In this document: piece after piece, positions 10,758 to 23,149 of the stretch
Position numbering within the stretch: position 1 is the first letter of the stretch
Layout of the letters: each line of letters starts with the position of its first letter
Source of the DNA: Phragmites australis
Lineage: Eukaryota > Streptophyta > Magnoliopsida > Poales > Poaceae
Length of the DNA: 64,000 nucleotides
Assembly (NCBI RefSeq): GCF_958298935.1
Contig: NC_084928.1
Coordinates: 18,073,501 to 18,137,500, forward strand
Direction: 5' to 3'
Notes under the pieces: generated by a model
What the model was told of the DNA's origin: nothing
The model's input: the letters and a program-made list of their open reading frames with translations, nothing else
Database searches by the model: none
Program-made: the position numbers and the translations under genes

Positions 10758-13692
10758 ATGGCTGCCTCGAGTACCCCGGGTGGGGCCAGAACTTGGGCGG
10801 CGAGTGAGATCGCCGGAGAAGCCATGGTGGGGGACCCTTAGGTGGCGCCGATTTTCCCGTCGTTGATGGGGTCGCCGCCAGGGGTGGAGCTCCGGCGTGC
10901 CAGCAAAAGTCACCCCCAACAAACCATCACGCTGGGGTCATCTATCATCGGTGATGAGGAGCTCGACTGGATGGTTAGGGAGGGGAAGATTCCCTCCAGA
11001 GCCGTGACTCGGCCTCTGCTGGGCGAGGAGGTCCCAAAGCCTTTGGCCCATGAGGTCGTGGTGTTTGAGGCCTTCTTCAAGGCGGTCCTGGGTTTTCCCT
11101 CGGCGTTGCTGCTCGAGGAGGTGCTCCACCACTTCTATGTGGAGCTTCCACAACTCCATGCCAACGCCATTGCCCGTCTGGCCACCTTCGAGTGGGCCAT
11201 GCGGGCGGAGGGGTGTGAAGGGAGGGCGGATTTCTTTGCAGCCCTCCACATTGCCAGCTGCCAACCAAAGCTAATCAAGGTCGGGGGGACGAAGAGGCCC
11301 CTTAGCTTCGGGAGTGTCAACTTCCAGATACGGCCGCAGTATCACGATGCCTTCCCGGCGAAGGCTATTAATGGTCAGTGGTATACTGGTTGGTTGCAGC
11401 GGTGGTTCTACTACAACGTCGGCCCTACATTGCCCCTTTGCTCCATGAACCGGGATATTGCATATGTTCCGGAGCCGGAGACGGAGATTACAGACGACCA
11501 GTTCACCTCACGGTTGGCCCTTCTCCGGAGAGTGGCCGAAAAGATGAGCATGTGTGACCTCGTGGAGGATTTCACCATGTTGTGCATTCGGCCCCTTCAG
11601 ACGGGCTGGAACTGTGTCTTTGAGCAAGGTGTGGAAGAGTGACCGAAGGTGTACTCCAGCCCGCCTGCTGGTGAGTTCCCCTTATAGTTTGATTTTTGAT
11701 CTGCCGATGTGAGTCATATTTTTCTTCCAAAGAGCTGCTTCCCACTGGAGCGCGCGGCGGAGATCACGAAGGTGATCTTGAGCCCCCTACTTTCGCGGAG
11801 CGGGAGCGGCAGGTGGCCCTAGCACAGAGCTGGGAGCGATACAACTGTGTCTGCTTTTATCTCGGAGTGAGGGCTCCGGCATGGTGGGATCCTCCAGAGC
11901 CTAAGGCCACCGGAAAACGAGCGCGTGCAGTCCCCCCAATCCGTGCGAGGACACTCTAAGCCCGGTGGCCTTTTGCCTCCAGAGGCTCGCATACCGGTTC
12001 AACGGCCGAGTCGTCGGAGTTGCCCCTGGTTCACAAGAAGCACTTGAGGTAGGTTGGGAGCATGAGCAACCACTCCAGAGGCAAGGGCCAATTTGGCGAT
12101 GATGACCGGAGGAAGGGCCGGGCCTCCCCAGATATTACGGGTCATGGCCAGAGCCGACAGAGAGGCGTGGCCTCCATGGACTATGATTTTGGTATCATTG
12201 GTTCGGACGTCGAGGACGTTATGGGCCCTCCTGTAAGAGGTTCGGAGGAACTAGGTGGGGCATGATTTGCTTCGTTAGCCATATCCTGTTTCGGTCGTGC
12301 ACCGAGATCTTGATTTGTGTTTCCTTGATTTTTTTGTAGCGACCCTCGAGGTGGATGCGTTCTTGACTCCACCCCCGAGGCCCCGGAGGCCCACCAGGGA
12401 TCGGAGACTCCTATGGAGGGGTCTCTGAAGGCCGTCCCGGGGGACATGGCTTCATTTCTACGGAGCCCCGAGCCAACTATTGACTTGTCCTTAGCGGCTG
12501 GTGCTGGAGACACCGTGCCCTCCGCCGAGGCTCCCTTTGGAGCGGTCGAGGGGGGCCTTGGCCTCAGGGTCTTGACCCCGGACGACTTTGTGCTATGCCC
12601 GGAGGCGTTAAGGGCCTTCGCTGTTGCCTCCTCTCTTCTCCGGAGTGGAGAGGTCGAGCGATCGTTGGCTTAGCGTCCTTTGGAGGAACTGAAAGTGCGG
12701 TTGGTAGCGGCGGCCCTTCAGGTCAGTAGTATTGGTTACGATTTGCCGGGTCCGGTGTTGGGTTCTGAGTAGCTCATTCTGTCCTTTTTCTTCTTCTGTT
12801 GTGCCTTGTAGCAAGTAATTTTGATGAGGGCACTGGGAGGTGGGGGCGCCAGGCCTTTGCCGCGGCCCGTAATGAGGTTGAGGGCCTTCGCCAGGCCTTG
12901 GAAGAGGCCCAAAAGCGGGCGGAGGGTCATCTTCAGGAGGAGATGGTGCTTCGCGAGCGTGCGGATGCTGAGGCGTGGAAGGCTGCTGAAGACCTCCGGG
13001 AGGCGAGGGAGTTTGCCAATGTGGCCAACGCATCCCGTGTGTCTGCCGAAGGCGATGTTGACACCGTTCAGGTGGCGGTGGGTAATATGCAGCGAGAGCT
13101 GGAGGAGGCTCGGGCATCGGAGGGGGTACTGTGTTCGGAGTGCCAGCAGTTAACAGTACTTGCGTCGGAGGTGGCCCGGATTACCTCTGATGTTTTGAAC
13201 GGCCTTGGAGCCCAATGCCCGCCACTGCCCTCCAACTCAGAGGTGTCGGTTATGCCACTCTTCTGGCTTCAGTCTGCTACAAAGGTCATGATTAGAGCCG
13301 CGGAGGTCTATGTGAGGTCCAGCAACCATGTGATCACTGTGCTTCAGCTAACCCTGCTACACCAAGCGGGGGTTAGTCCCCTCGAAGCACTGGAGGAGCA
13401 GGTGCCAGACTCCATGGTCGAGGGATTTCAGCCAAAGGCACCTCCAGCAGAGATTCGTGCAGCCCTAGAGAGCTTCCACCATGGTGTATGGGCGAAGCAT
13501 GGCCAGAGTGTGATGTTGCGCTACATGGTCGGTCAGGGGACTCCGGGTGCCTCGGGGGGCCTTCGCCTGGGGTCTTTGTTGGAAGGTCCGGCCCTTCACC
13601 CGGAGCCTACGGGCGCTTCGCAGCCCTCTGGAGGTTCTTTGTCTGGCGCTGTTGCCCCACCGAAGCCGTGCTTGGATGCCCTGAAGGTGTAG
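10758..13692 (+). pseudogene. Antisense additional ORF of element A (gypsy-type transposon protein), multi-exon and decayed
   Basis: Encoded opposite to gag-pol. The N-terminal part (10866-11642) resembles the grass family annotated as putative gypsy-type transposon protein (Pfam Transposase_28, PF04195), with an aromatic HHFYVELPQLHANAI segment and a WLQRWFYYN motif. A TGA at 11640-11642 interrupts the frame, but the same frame continues with PKVYSSPPAG to a donor at about 11675. An acceptor near 11733 (CTTCCAAAG) restores a frame that covers up to 11959. Further splice-like signals end at about 12339 and 12809. The last exon (12810-13692) is Glu/Ala/Arg-rich and predicted coiled coil. Function is unknown; the family usually accompanies Tat elements. 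Exon limits are inferred from GT/AG signals, not transcripts. Confidence 0.65.
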
Positions 13693-15273
13693 CTCTGCCG
13701 CGGGCTGTCTTTTGTTTTCTTTTCTTTCCTGAGGGGGATCAAGTTTTAGCATGTTGACCACCCCTTCTGCTTCATGTATATGATCTTTTTCCTTATTTGA
13801 TGGAACCACGCCTGTCTTCCTGTGGTTTGCCTGTGTTGTTTCTGGAATGTTTGTGCCTTTGAGTTTAAATGGAGTCCGATCTGCTTGTATAGGTATGGCG
13901 GCCCGAGGCTGGAGGAGGCCTCGTCCGTATCTTGGATTGTGCCTCCAAGGAAGGATCGAGTATGTCCAGAGCGTCAGGGGCTACTCCGTCCGTTCGATGA
14001 TGGAGTTATTTCGTTATATCCCACGATTTCGAGGGGCGTATTGATCCATAGGTGGCCGTTGATGTCTTGGTCAAGGTCGAGCTAGAGGATCCCCTTGTGT
14101 ATGCTCCAGTTGTATATTTTGTTGTAATGGATGACTCGTGTGCAACCCGAACAGCCCGGGAGGTTGCCGGCTCACGCTTCCTACAATGCTTTGTCCTTCC
14201 CCGGGGTTATGATGGAAGAGTGCCTTCGAAAATTCTTGAGCCTATCCTAGACAAGGTGAAAGTGGAGGAGGTACAGGCTGCGGAGGCCTTGTCGGAGGGG
14301 CAGGAGGAGGAAGAGCTGGACTTCTCGGCCTTCGACTCATATCCTTTTTTGGCGGAGGCCTCTCGAAGCCGAGTCTCCATTTTGGGCAATAGCTCTTTTC
14401 GCAGAGGGGACTCGCATTGGCCTCCTATGCCCAGTTGCCGGGGACGACTCTCCAGGTCCCGTGGTGTTCTCGGGAGGCGTGGTAGTCGGGCACCCTCGTC
14501 TTCCTGTAGTGTTACAGGGAGGCGTAGCAGGCTAGCAAGTTTGTTGTGTGTAGATTCGATGTATAGCGGCTAGCTATATGCAAAAACGCGTTGTATGTTA
14601 TGTATGTACAACTTGTGTTATGTTAGCTTGTCGTGTTGTTTCATTCTCTCTCTCTTTTTTATGATTGATCGCATCGACAGTTCGCCTGTGCCCCTTATCC
14701 CAGCCCCTTCGCATCCTGCAGCTGCTTAGTGACCACGGGGTGTGAGATTCGAGGGGCATTGCGTTGCAGTAGGTGGGAGTGGGGAGCTCAGAGTTTTAGG
14801 TTTTCAAGATATCGGAAGGGTCAGGTGATTTTGGCATGGAGACTTTTAGTCGTACCAGTGCCAGGGGGTTACCCCTCCACCATGTTAGGTCAGCCAGGCC
14901 TTAGAAATGATGGAGGGTGTTATGCCTGTCCGGTATGCAGGCACTACCTTCAAGATGCCGAAGCGGCCTTTGCCTATCCGCCATTTACTAGGCCCAAAGG
15001 ATGACGGACGGAATGTCTGTCCAGCACGGAGACTTAGGTCTTCAAGATGCTGGAGCGATCTTCGTGGGTTTTTTTTTGTACCTTCGGAGAAGACTGAGCC
15101 TAGGGCCCCCTATACATAGTACTTGCGGAGGGTCTCCGCATTCCAACTATGTTCAAGGGGGGTCCCTTCTGTATCGGCCAGGCGATAGGAGCCGGGCCTG
15201 TTAGACTTGAGGACCAGGTGTGGGCCTTCCCATTTGTTGCGCAGCTTTCTTGGAGCTAGGGCACGTCGAAGTA
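13693..15273 (+). other. Interior of element A between antisense ORF and integrase
   Basis: A + strand frame at 14052-14573 is rich in acidic residues in its middle (VEEVQAAEALSEGQEEEELD) and could be a 3' exon of the antisense ORF, but I recognise no domain. The rest (13693-14050 and 14574-15273) has no clear coding content. Polypyrimidine and TATG-rich sequence near 14590-14680 could be the 3' end of the antisense transcript. Confidence 0.35.
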
Positions 15274-16428
15274 CTAGTTCGCCGGGTTTGAAGTTTCGCG
15301 GTGCAACCCTTGGATCATACCGGGCCTTAGTTTTCTTGATGTAGTGATCGAGATTCTAATGGTATGGAGCCGCGTTCCTTCGGTGAGGTCGAGGGAGAGC
15401 TCCCTTTCTCCGTTAGTTTGCGGAAGTTGTACCCTGAGTGAGCAACCCTTGACCTCGGTGGGGGTCATGGCCTCGTCTCCATACAGGAGGCGGAAGGGTG
15501 TGAACCCGGTGGCCCGCGTGATAGTGGTACAGAGGGACCACAAAACCTTGGGAAGTTCCTCGACCCAAAGGCTTTGAGCTAAGCCGATGAGGTGGCAATT
15601 TAGACCAGAGAGGATATTGCCGTTGGCCCTTTTGACGGCCCCATTGGACTGAGGGTGTTGAACTGCTGCGAAGCATAATTCGATGTCGAGATGGTCGCAG
15701 AATTGTCTGAAAGGCCCGGAATCGAATTCTGTGTCGTTGTCCACTGTGAGCTATCTTGGGACGCCGAAGTGGCAGATTATGTTCTTCTAGAAGAATTTCT
15801 GGATATTTTTTGACGTGATTGCAGTGAGGGGTTCGGCCTCAACCCATTTGGAGAAGTACTCCAATGCTACCACTGCGTACTGAAGATTGCCTTTGGCACG
15901 GGGAAATGGACTGATGAGGTCCATACCCACACGAGCCAGGGGCCAGATGAGGGCGATTGGTTGCAAGGGAGTTGGGGGTCGGTGGCTTCAGCGTCCCATC
16001 CATTGGCATCCTTGGCAGGTGCGGACGAGGTCTTCTGCATCGGACATGATCGTAGGCCAATGGAGCCCCTGATGAAGTGCCTTACCAGCTAGGGCACGAG
16101 GCGCCAGATGATTGCCGCAAAGGCCTTCGTGTATCTCCCGGAGGAAGTTGGCTCCTTCTTGTTTAGTAATGCAGTGAAGGAGGGGAGTGCAGATAGCTGT
16201 TTTGTAAAGGGCGCTATTTATGAGACGGTAGCCCCTGGCGCGATGCTCGATGCGGCGGAGTGCAATCGGGTCATCCGGTTCTTTTGTTCCTCTCAGGAAG
16301 GATAGGAGGGGAGCCCTCCAGTCCGTGACTTCGATGGGGAGGATGGCGGCGGCCGTTTCATCAAGAGCTCTGGTGGTCGGCTGGTGTAGGGTCTCAAGGA
16401 ATGTGCCTATCGGTGGGTCTTTGCCCAT
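15274..16428 (-). pseudogene. int: Integrase remnant of gypsy element A
   Basis: Integrase joins the reverse-transcribed copy to host DNA. The zinc-binding HHCC region is recognisable at 16428-15988 (HEGLCGNH, then CQGCQ). The core is recognisable at 15744-15274 (DNDTEFDSGPF, HPQSNGAVKRANG, then LLYGDEAMTPTE). The third acidic residue of the D-D-E triad is replaced: the usual VERAN reads VKRAN, codon AAA at 15633-15631, consistent with GAA to AAA. Frames are broken between the two blocks. It follows RNase H on the - strand, in gypsy order. Confidence 0.85.
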
Positions 16429-16442
16429 GGCTACGGCCTTTG

Positions 16443-17444
16443 CTAGGGCATCTGCCTGACTGTGTCCGCCCGCAGTATGCTTCGTATTGATATGCCACGG
16501 AAGTGTGCCTCAGCCTTGCGAATGGCCTCGAGGTATCTTGTCATGTCCGGATGCTGGACTTGGAAGTTCTTGTTGACGTGACTGATGATGATTTGAGAGT
16601 CGGTGCGGATGATGACTCTAGCTACCCCCAAGGCTCGGGCCTTTCAGAGGCCAAAGAGGACAGCCTCGTATTCGGCTATATTGTTGGTCGTCCGGAAATC
16701 CAAGCGAGCAGCGTATTGGACCTGCTGGCCTGTGGGAGAGATGAGGACCGTGTCGGCTCTGGCGCCCATAGAGAGGTATGCTCCGTCAGTGTAGATAGTC
16801 CAGATGTCTTGGGAGGGTGTAGTGGTGGGTTTGGTGGATGCCGGAGTCCATTCGGCGATGAAGTCTACCAAGATTTGAGATATGATGACGGTGCGGGCCA
16901 CAAACCTTACCACGAAGGGGGCTAACTCTACCGCCCACTTGCCGATGCGTCCTGTGGCCTCCCGGTTGCGAAACATGTTGCCAAATGGGTACGAGGTTAG
17001 GACAGTGATGTCATAGGCAAGGAAGTAGTTCTAGAGCTTGCGTGAGGCCATCAGCAGGGCATAGGCTATTTTTTTGAGCTCGGTATAGCATGTCTTGGCC
17101 CCGGCTAAGGCCTCCGAGATGTAGAATACAACCCTTTGAGTGGAGCGACCGTTACTCTTTTTCTCTCGTACTAGGACGGCGCTGACAGCAGACGCAGAGA
17201 CAGATAAGTATAGGAGTAGTCCTTCGCCGGGGAGGGGCATCGCAAGTGTTTCGAGGTAGGAAAGGTGTGCCTTTAGGGCCTTGAATTCTGCCTGGAATTC
17301 CGGCGTCCAGCTAAATGGTTTGGAGCCCCTCAATGTTGTGAAGAAGGGGAGGTTGTGCTCAGCAGATTTTGCAAGGAAGCGGCTAAGGGCCGCAAGGCAG
17401 CCGACCAGGCGTTGTACTTCTTTCGGATTGGTGGGAGGTGACAT
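16443..17444 (-). pseudogene. RNase H region remnant of gypsy element A
   Basis: Three frames on the - strand give the RT connection plus the RNase H domain. 17444-17031 carries FSWTPEFQAEFKALKAHLS and VVFYISEAL. 16976-16644 carries YTDGAYLSMG and NNIAEYEAVLFGL. 16631-16443 carries RTDSQIIISHV. The acidic positions of the RNase H fold (D in YTDGA, E in AEYEA, D in RTDS) are still readable, but stops and frameshifts separate them. Confidence 0.85.
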
Positions 17445-17489
17445 TTCTATGATGGAATGAATCTTTCCCAGATTGGCCTCAATGCCTCT

Positions 17490-18230
17490 TCAAGAGACGA
17501 GATATCCTAGCATCTTTCCATCCCTAGCGCCAAATACGCATTTCTCTGGGTTTAGCCGCATGCCAGCGGCCTGGAGGCTGTTGAATGTTTCTTGCAGGTT
17601 GGCAACATGGTTGGCTTCTAGTTGGCTTTTTATCACGATATTGCCCACGTAGGCCTCGACATTGAGGACCAACTGCTGCTGCAGCACCTTGTGCACTAGG
17701 CGAGAGAAGGTGGCCCCAGTATTCTGAAGATCGAAGGGCATCTGGACGTAATAGTACACTCCGAAGGGGGTAATGAAGCTGGTCTTGCTCTCATCCTCCG
17801 TTGCTATCCACACCTGGTGGTACCCAGAGTAGGCGTCGAGGAAGCTCAGTCATTCATAGCTAGCGGTGGATTCCACTAACCGGTCGATGCAAGGAAGGGG
17901 GTACGGATCCCGGGGGCATACTTTGGTTAATGATGTGAAATTGATGCACATACGCTATTTTCTGCTGTGTTTCTTGACCAGGATGGTCTTGGAGAGCCAA
18001 TTGGAGTGGATGACCTCTCGGATAACACTGGCTTTTAGTAGCTTTTGGACTTCTTCCATTGCGGCTTCTGTCCGCTCCGGAGAGAGCTTACAAAGCCCCT
18101 GGCGTATGGGCCTTACCTTCGGGTCGACCTGCAGTGAGTGCTCGATAATGCCGCAATTGACTCCTGGGAGGTCCTACGGGGACCATGCAAATTTGTCGAG
18201 ATTACCCTGCAAGACAGCCAGAAGTTGGAC
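17490..18230 (-). pseudogene. Reverse transcriptase remnant of gypsy element A
   Basis: Readable blocks on the - strand include DPYPLPCIDRLVEST, DAYSGYHQV, FITPFGVYYYVQMPFDLQNT and LNPEKCVFG. The catalytic YVDD box is destroyed: it reads YVGN within EAYVGNIVIK (about 17660-17632). In-frame stops interrupt the palm and fingers region. The gene order protease-RT-RNase H-integrase on one strand is that of Ty3/gypsy. Confidence 0.85.
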
Positions 18231-18983
18231 TTCTTACCCAGAGGTGAGGTCTGCCCCCATTCGGAAGGTCTGGCCAGGTTGGTCTTGGTGTATGGGGACC
18301 AGCTTTATGTCCCCCTCCGGTTGTAGCCTTGGAGGGCAGCGGTGCCCAGGATGCACCGACGGAGGGTCCTCCGAGTCCTCCTGTGTCATAGCGTGGATGT
18401 GGCGACTGGGGAGCGAAGCAGGGTGCTCATACTCGATGCGTCTAGCCAGGTCTTGGTTGCCGTGGACGGTTATTAGCCCCTGGGGTCCAGGCATTTTCAG
18501 GCAGAGGTAATTGTGATGGGGTACAGCTCCGAATCTATTCAGAGTTGCCCATCCCAGGAATGCATTGTAGGCGTATGGTACGTCCACGACATCGAAGGTA
18601 ATGACCTCGGATCGTGATGCCGAGCCCTCCCGAAGATGATTAGGAGTTCCATCTGGCCTAGGGCATTGAGGGGGGGGGGCATTGAATCCCTGGAGGGGTC
18701 TGCTGCTTGGTGAGAGTCGAATTCGTGGAATTCGAAGCTAGTCAAAGGCATGCACGAATAGGAGGTCCGCTGAGCTGCCTCTGTTGACCAGTATTCATCG
18801 AACCTCGACTTCGGCAATGTTGGCTGAGATGACCAGGGCACCGGAGTGGGGAAATTTTACCCCCTCTGAGTCGTCGACAGTGAACGTCATGGGGGCGTCG
18901 ACCCAATTGTGGGCCGGTCGATGGATGCTAGTTTCTCCGATGTGGTGTACCCCGCGTGCGTAGTCTCGCCGCTGTTGTTTCAA
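18231..18983 (-). pseudogene. Retropepsin region remnant of gypsy element A
   Basis: The segment upstream of RT shows the Tat-type protease surroundings: a VHHIGETSIHRP block, then SGALVISANIAEVEV, then ILVNRGSSADLLF and PYAYNAFLGWATLNRF. The active-site Asp-Gly-Gly of related elements (LVDGGSS) reads LVNRGSS, so the catalytic Asp is lost. An in-frame stop precedes it and frameshifts follow. Confidence 0.8.
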
Positions 18984-19325
18984 AGTGCAACCGGAGCTCC
19001 CTCCGCCGGTTATGGCGAGGACGATCTGTTTGCCCCGCGCCCTTTCGTCGTTGTACCGCTCTAGGGATGACTGGGGTGGCGAAGGTAGGGCTAGTTGCAG
19101 AGGATTCTACAGGACCAGATGGTCGACCCATCGGTTAGCCGATGGCCTGCGATCTTTGGACCGCCCCTTGGTGGCCCCATCAGTCGAGGCGTAGGCTGCC
19201 TGCCTCCCGAGGTACTCCTCTCGGAAGGTGGTGAGGGTTCGGCAGTTGTCGGTATTATGTCCTCGTCCTGCGCCGTATAGAGTGCACTAGGATTCTTCCT
19301 CGGAATGCTGGTTTGGAGCGTGGCT

Positions 19326-20616
19326 TCATTCTGGGAGGCCTCCGGAGCGTCCCCGACCACGTCCCCTGGGGTGGCTTTGGTTCGGAGCCCCGCGGCTTGG
19401 GCTGATATTGCTGATTTTTTGGCGTTGTGGCTGTCGCTCCCTTTGGGACCCTGCGGTAAGAGCCTCCTTGAAGCTCCTCTTTGCTGGAGGAGTGGGGGCG
19501 TGTGACGATCCGGCCTGCGAGTGCGGCCTCTCGGAATAGGCACGGGAAGCCTCGTTAGCTTGTGAGTGCCTCGGCGGAGTTTTCCTCCTCCGCCCGCGCA
19601 TACTCCTCGAATTTGCTCATGAGGACTTCTATCGTGCGTATTGGACGTCGGTTCAGCTGATCGTATAGGGGGCCTTTGGCCAGGTCCTGGGTCGCGGCGT
19701 CAATGACGAAGAGTCCAATATGCCCCTAATCTAGACCTTGGTCTAGGAGAACCTTCGGAAGTAGTCCCAAAGGGTTTTGTCTGGCTCATTCCTGATAGTG
19801 AACAGGCTGCCAGAGGTTACTGGTTCAATGAAGGTGCCTTGGAAGTTGCTGCGGAAGAGGTCTCAGAGTTGGGACCAGGTGTGAATGGTGCCAGGGTCCA
19901 GTGCCCAGAACAGCATATGGCCACCCCTTCTAAGGCGAGGGGAAAGCATTTAGCCATGGTGGCCGGTCCGCCCCCGCTGGCCTCTATGGCTAGGGTGTAG
20001 GATCAGACGAACTCGTCAGGGTCTGAATCGCCTTTAAACTTGGGCAACTTCAGGGTCCGAAAACCCTCTGGAAAGGGTGTGGCCTGTAGGTCGGCCCCCA
20101 GGGGAGAGTCATGGTCTTGCAGGGGGTCCTCACAATGTCGGCTCCGAGGCTCTAGGACCGAACGAACTGGGTCCTTGCGCCGAGGGGTTCGTTTGTTCGT
20201 AGAGCTTGGGTTGGAACCGCACCAGTTGTCCCGGGAGCGACGGTGAAGGTGCGGGTAGCTTGCTGTTTGACCCACGGAGCTATTCGTAGTTCCTCCATCT
20301 AGGCCAGGAGTACTGCCAAGCGTGATTACCGCTCAGGTGGAATGGTGTTTTCGGCGGTAGCGCTGGCCACAGCCCCTAGGGTCGCAGCGGGGGCCTCAGC
20401 TTACTGCTGTTGGGTCTCCAAGGTAGAGAACCCTTCGGTGCCGCCCGCAGCTGTGGTTATGGTTGGGTTGGCGGTGGCCGTAAGGTTCCCATTCCCGCCA
20501 GCTAGGGGGCCGTCGTTTGCGCCACCTGTGTATAGCTGGCTGAACTGTCGTGCAGGCGTGAGTGGGGAGTCAGCTGCCGTCGACGCGGCCTTGGTAGTCT
20601 TCTTCTTAGGTGGCAT
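19326..20616 (-). pseudogene. gag: Gag remnant of gypsy element A
   Basis: Begins with MPPKKKTTKA at 20616, about 30 bases inside the 5' LTR edge. The capsid part is readable only in pieces (20275-20003 with LPKFKGDSDPDEF), and the nucleocapsid-like part is Arg/Pro/Ser-rich (19601-19326). Several stops and frameshifts interrupt it. The very short leader leaves little room for a normal primer binding site, and the GGCGCGCC-type site of elements B and C is absent. Confidence 0.7.
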
Positions 20617-20644
20617 CCTACCACTCTTAGCACTTCTACATTCG

Positions 20645-21429
20645 AAGTACGGTGAGAGTTTTTTCTAAGGAGGAGACTCAAACTTGGAGATGAAGTTTAA
20701 GATGAAAGAACACCACGAATGTATTGATGGTAGAAAAAATGGATCGATCTGGGAGGAGTATCACAGTGTGACTTAGTGTGTTTTCACCTCTATGTCTTTT
20801 TGCTGTCTAGCTTGTCCCTTGAGCCCAGGTGACCATGGCTCCTATTTATAGGGCCGTGCGTAGCTTGGCGCACAAGTTATCATAATGTACAAATATCTGG
20901 GATCTGACCGATTTACTGAGCCTTATCCCGGATAACTACTTTCTACCCTATCTGGGAGATAAATATCCACCGTAGTAATTATCGTGGTGCCTGCCCCTGA
21001 AGGAGGCGAGCCGGTCACCAACTACGACCCGTGTCAAGGGTGTCAGGATAGCCTCCATTATGCCGGGGTGTTAGAGCGGCGTCCACCAGCCTAGGCATTT
21101 AATGCCGATCACCTCCTTACAGGCAAAATATAACTGGTGCTCTCCTTCTGGCAGATCTTTCCTGAGACCTAATGACTCACCTCGTAGCCTACGAGAAGTC
21201 AGATCGAGCAGGTTGAGACAGGGGCCTCGGGAGACATGGCTCCAGGGTGTGAAGCCTTCGGGAGGCAGGACTCCGGAAGGCCTGGGCTTCGGAAGGCCGA
21301 GACTTCGGGAGACCAAGGCTTCGAAAGACTGAGCCTTCGGAAGACAGGATTCCGAAAGGCCGGAGTTTCGAGAGACCGGACTGGTTAAGCCAAAGAACCG
21401 TCGAGGGTCCTTAACAATGACCCCCAACA
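20645..21429 (-). repeat. 5' LTR of gypsy element A
   Basis: Right LTR, 785 bases. On the - strand it begins TGTTGGGGGTCATTG. It carries TATAAATAGG at about 20853-20844, a plausible promoter for gag-pol transcription toward lower coordinates. Its middle section (about 20728-21046) is absent from the left LTR. Confidence 0.75.
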
Positions 21430-22009
21430 ATAACAATTCTTATAACGGATACAGTTGACTCCACCATGAGGCAATACTTGCAGCTGATAGTATTGACGAG
21501 GATTATTTCATTAAAGATACCCTCTCTTTTCCTTTCTTTGAAGATATATGCACACTAGGTCACGTAACATACATACTTTTCCACCAAATCCTTATATATG
21601 AATTAGTTTCCTATGACTATTCGACTGTTCTCATCTTGCCATCATTCTTATGGCTTATTTTGTGCTTTTGACCTGTGTTCCCAAAAGAATGTTGCAAGCA
21701 CAAGAACTTTTGCGAATAATATTGAGTAATCAACTATTAACTCCTCTGTTTTTATGCACTTAAAATAATCGTGCCATAGAAGCCGCACAGTGAATATCAA
21801 GTGCACTTTATCACTCTATCATCCCTTTTTATTTTGCTTGTACAGCTTGACCTGAAGGATATATATGCCCACTGCCATCGAAATGTCACAGACACTTAGG
21901 CATTTGCAAACTGTAATAACTTTGTAAGATCTCATAGACCTTTGGTGAACATGAATGAGGCCCACGAAAGAGTAAGATTTTGTGATCCACCTGTATCCTG
22001 CGGTGCGTG
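21430..22009. other. AT-rich spacer, nothing recognised
   Basis: No coding similarity or repeat structure could be assigned. Frames are short and the composition is that of plant intergenic or intronic DNA. Confidence 0.35.
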
Positions 22010-22555
22010 CAGATACCGCCGTTGAAACGGCATCCCTTACACCTTAATTTGCAAGGGGCAGAAGCGGTGTCGTCGAGATGGGTTTCGTTGACCGTTTGTA
22101 CCTATAAGGTGCATGTGCGCTACCGCCGAAACGGTATGGGTCTCATTGGCCGTTTATACTTGTAAGGCATGTGTACACCACTGCTGAAACGGCTTGTACT
22201 TATAAGACACCGAAGCATCACCGTCAAAATGGCTTGGGCCTTATAGACCACTTGCACCTGTAAAGCACCGAAGCGTCGCCGCCGAAATGGCTTGTATCTG
22301 TAAAGCGCCGGAGCGCCGCCTCCGAAACGGCTTTGGTCTTATAGACCACTTGTACCTGTAAGGTGTGAGTGCACCGCCACTGAAATGGCTTGTACCTATA
22401 AGACGCGAGTGTGCCGCCGCCAAAGCGGTTTGTACCTGTAAGGTGCCAAAATAGTTTGGTTCTTGTAGACCACTTGTAACTATAACGAACCGAAAGTGTC
22501 ACCGCCAAAACGGCTTGTACCTATAAGGCGTGAGTGCACCGCCACTTAAGCCATC
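22010..22555. repeat. GC-rich minisatellite, about 45 bp units
   Basis: Roughly ten to twelve degenerate units share the words ACCGCCGAAACGGCTTGTAC and CTGTAAGGTG. Some are extended by CTTATAGACCACTTG. Each unit contains the short inverted pair CCG...CGG around AAA. It is unlike the AT-rich flanks. No family name could be attached. Confidence 0.75.
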
Positions 22556-23149
22556 CTACCCAGCGCGTGTTTTTGGCGGTTGGCGATCTGCGGGTGGTGT
22601 GGCATTTACGGATGAAGCAATGTGTGTTTGTGCGTGAGCAAGCAGTGGTTTTGGTGTGTATATGTGGGCGAGTGCTTGCGTGACCTGTGTGTTGGGCGAG
22701 GTCGGCAGCCGGCGGCAAAACTCAGATCAGATAGCTGCTATGGCGTGTGTAATATCTGTGTGCACGCATAATCCCTGTGGGAATGATCTCCATCTCCCCT
22801 GTGCTTGTGTTGTCTTCGATCGGCTGCAGGGACGTCGGTTTGGTGTGGAGATCGCCCGGCCTCCAGGCTGCAGCTCCTGCGTGCGTGATGTAGATGGTTG
22901 TGTTTGGGCGAGGTTGCCGGCCGGCCGGCGGCTGGACTCTAGCCTAGGATCATATGGGAGACATAGTGTGTGATCTCCCTCTGCTGTGCGTGCATGAAGA
23001 TTCAAGGTCTGCGAATAGAGATGTATTTTGTGTGTATGGTGGTGGCGGGCTGTTGTGATTTGTTTTAAGACTTATTTGCCCCCTCTTCCCGCTGCAGAAT
23101 CCAAAGCTTTATATATGAGAGCGCTAGGGCATCTGCTGAGATTGGAAGG
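22556..23149. other. GT-rich spacer with an imperfect internal duplication
   Basis: Two related blocks contain GGGCGAGGTCGGCAGCCGGC (about 22693) and GGGCGAGGTTGCCGGCCGGC (about 22907), each followed within about 100 bases by related ATCTCC..CTGTGC words. Open frames of about 100 codons exist on both strands with no family resemblance. This may be a decayed LTR or leader, but no boundary is visible. Confidence 0.3.

Larger units (their letters stand above)
9753..21429 (-). mobile_element. Decayed Ty3/gypsy element A, Tat-type, with antisense additional ORF
   Basis: Related terminal repeats at 9753-10242 and 20645-21429 flank gag-protease-RT-RNase H-integrase remnants read on the - strand (20616 down to 15274). 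A second multi-exon ORF on the + strand lies between the integrase end and the 3' LTR (about 10758-14573). This gag-pol plus antisense-ORF layout is known from Tat-lineage gypsy elements of grasses such as Grande and RIRE2. Stops, frameshifts and lost catalytic residues show the copy is dead. The left LTR lacks about 320 bases present in the right one. No target-site duplication was found, so the outer limits are approximate. Confidence 0.82.
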
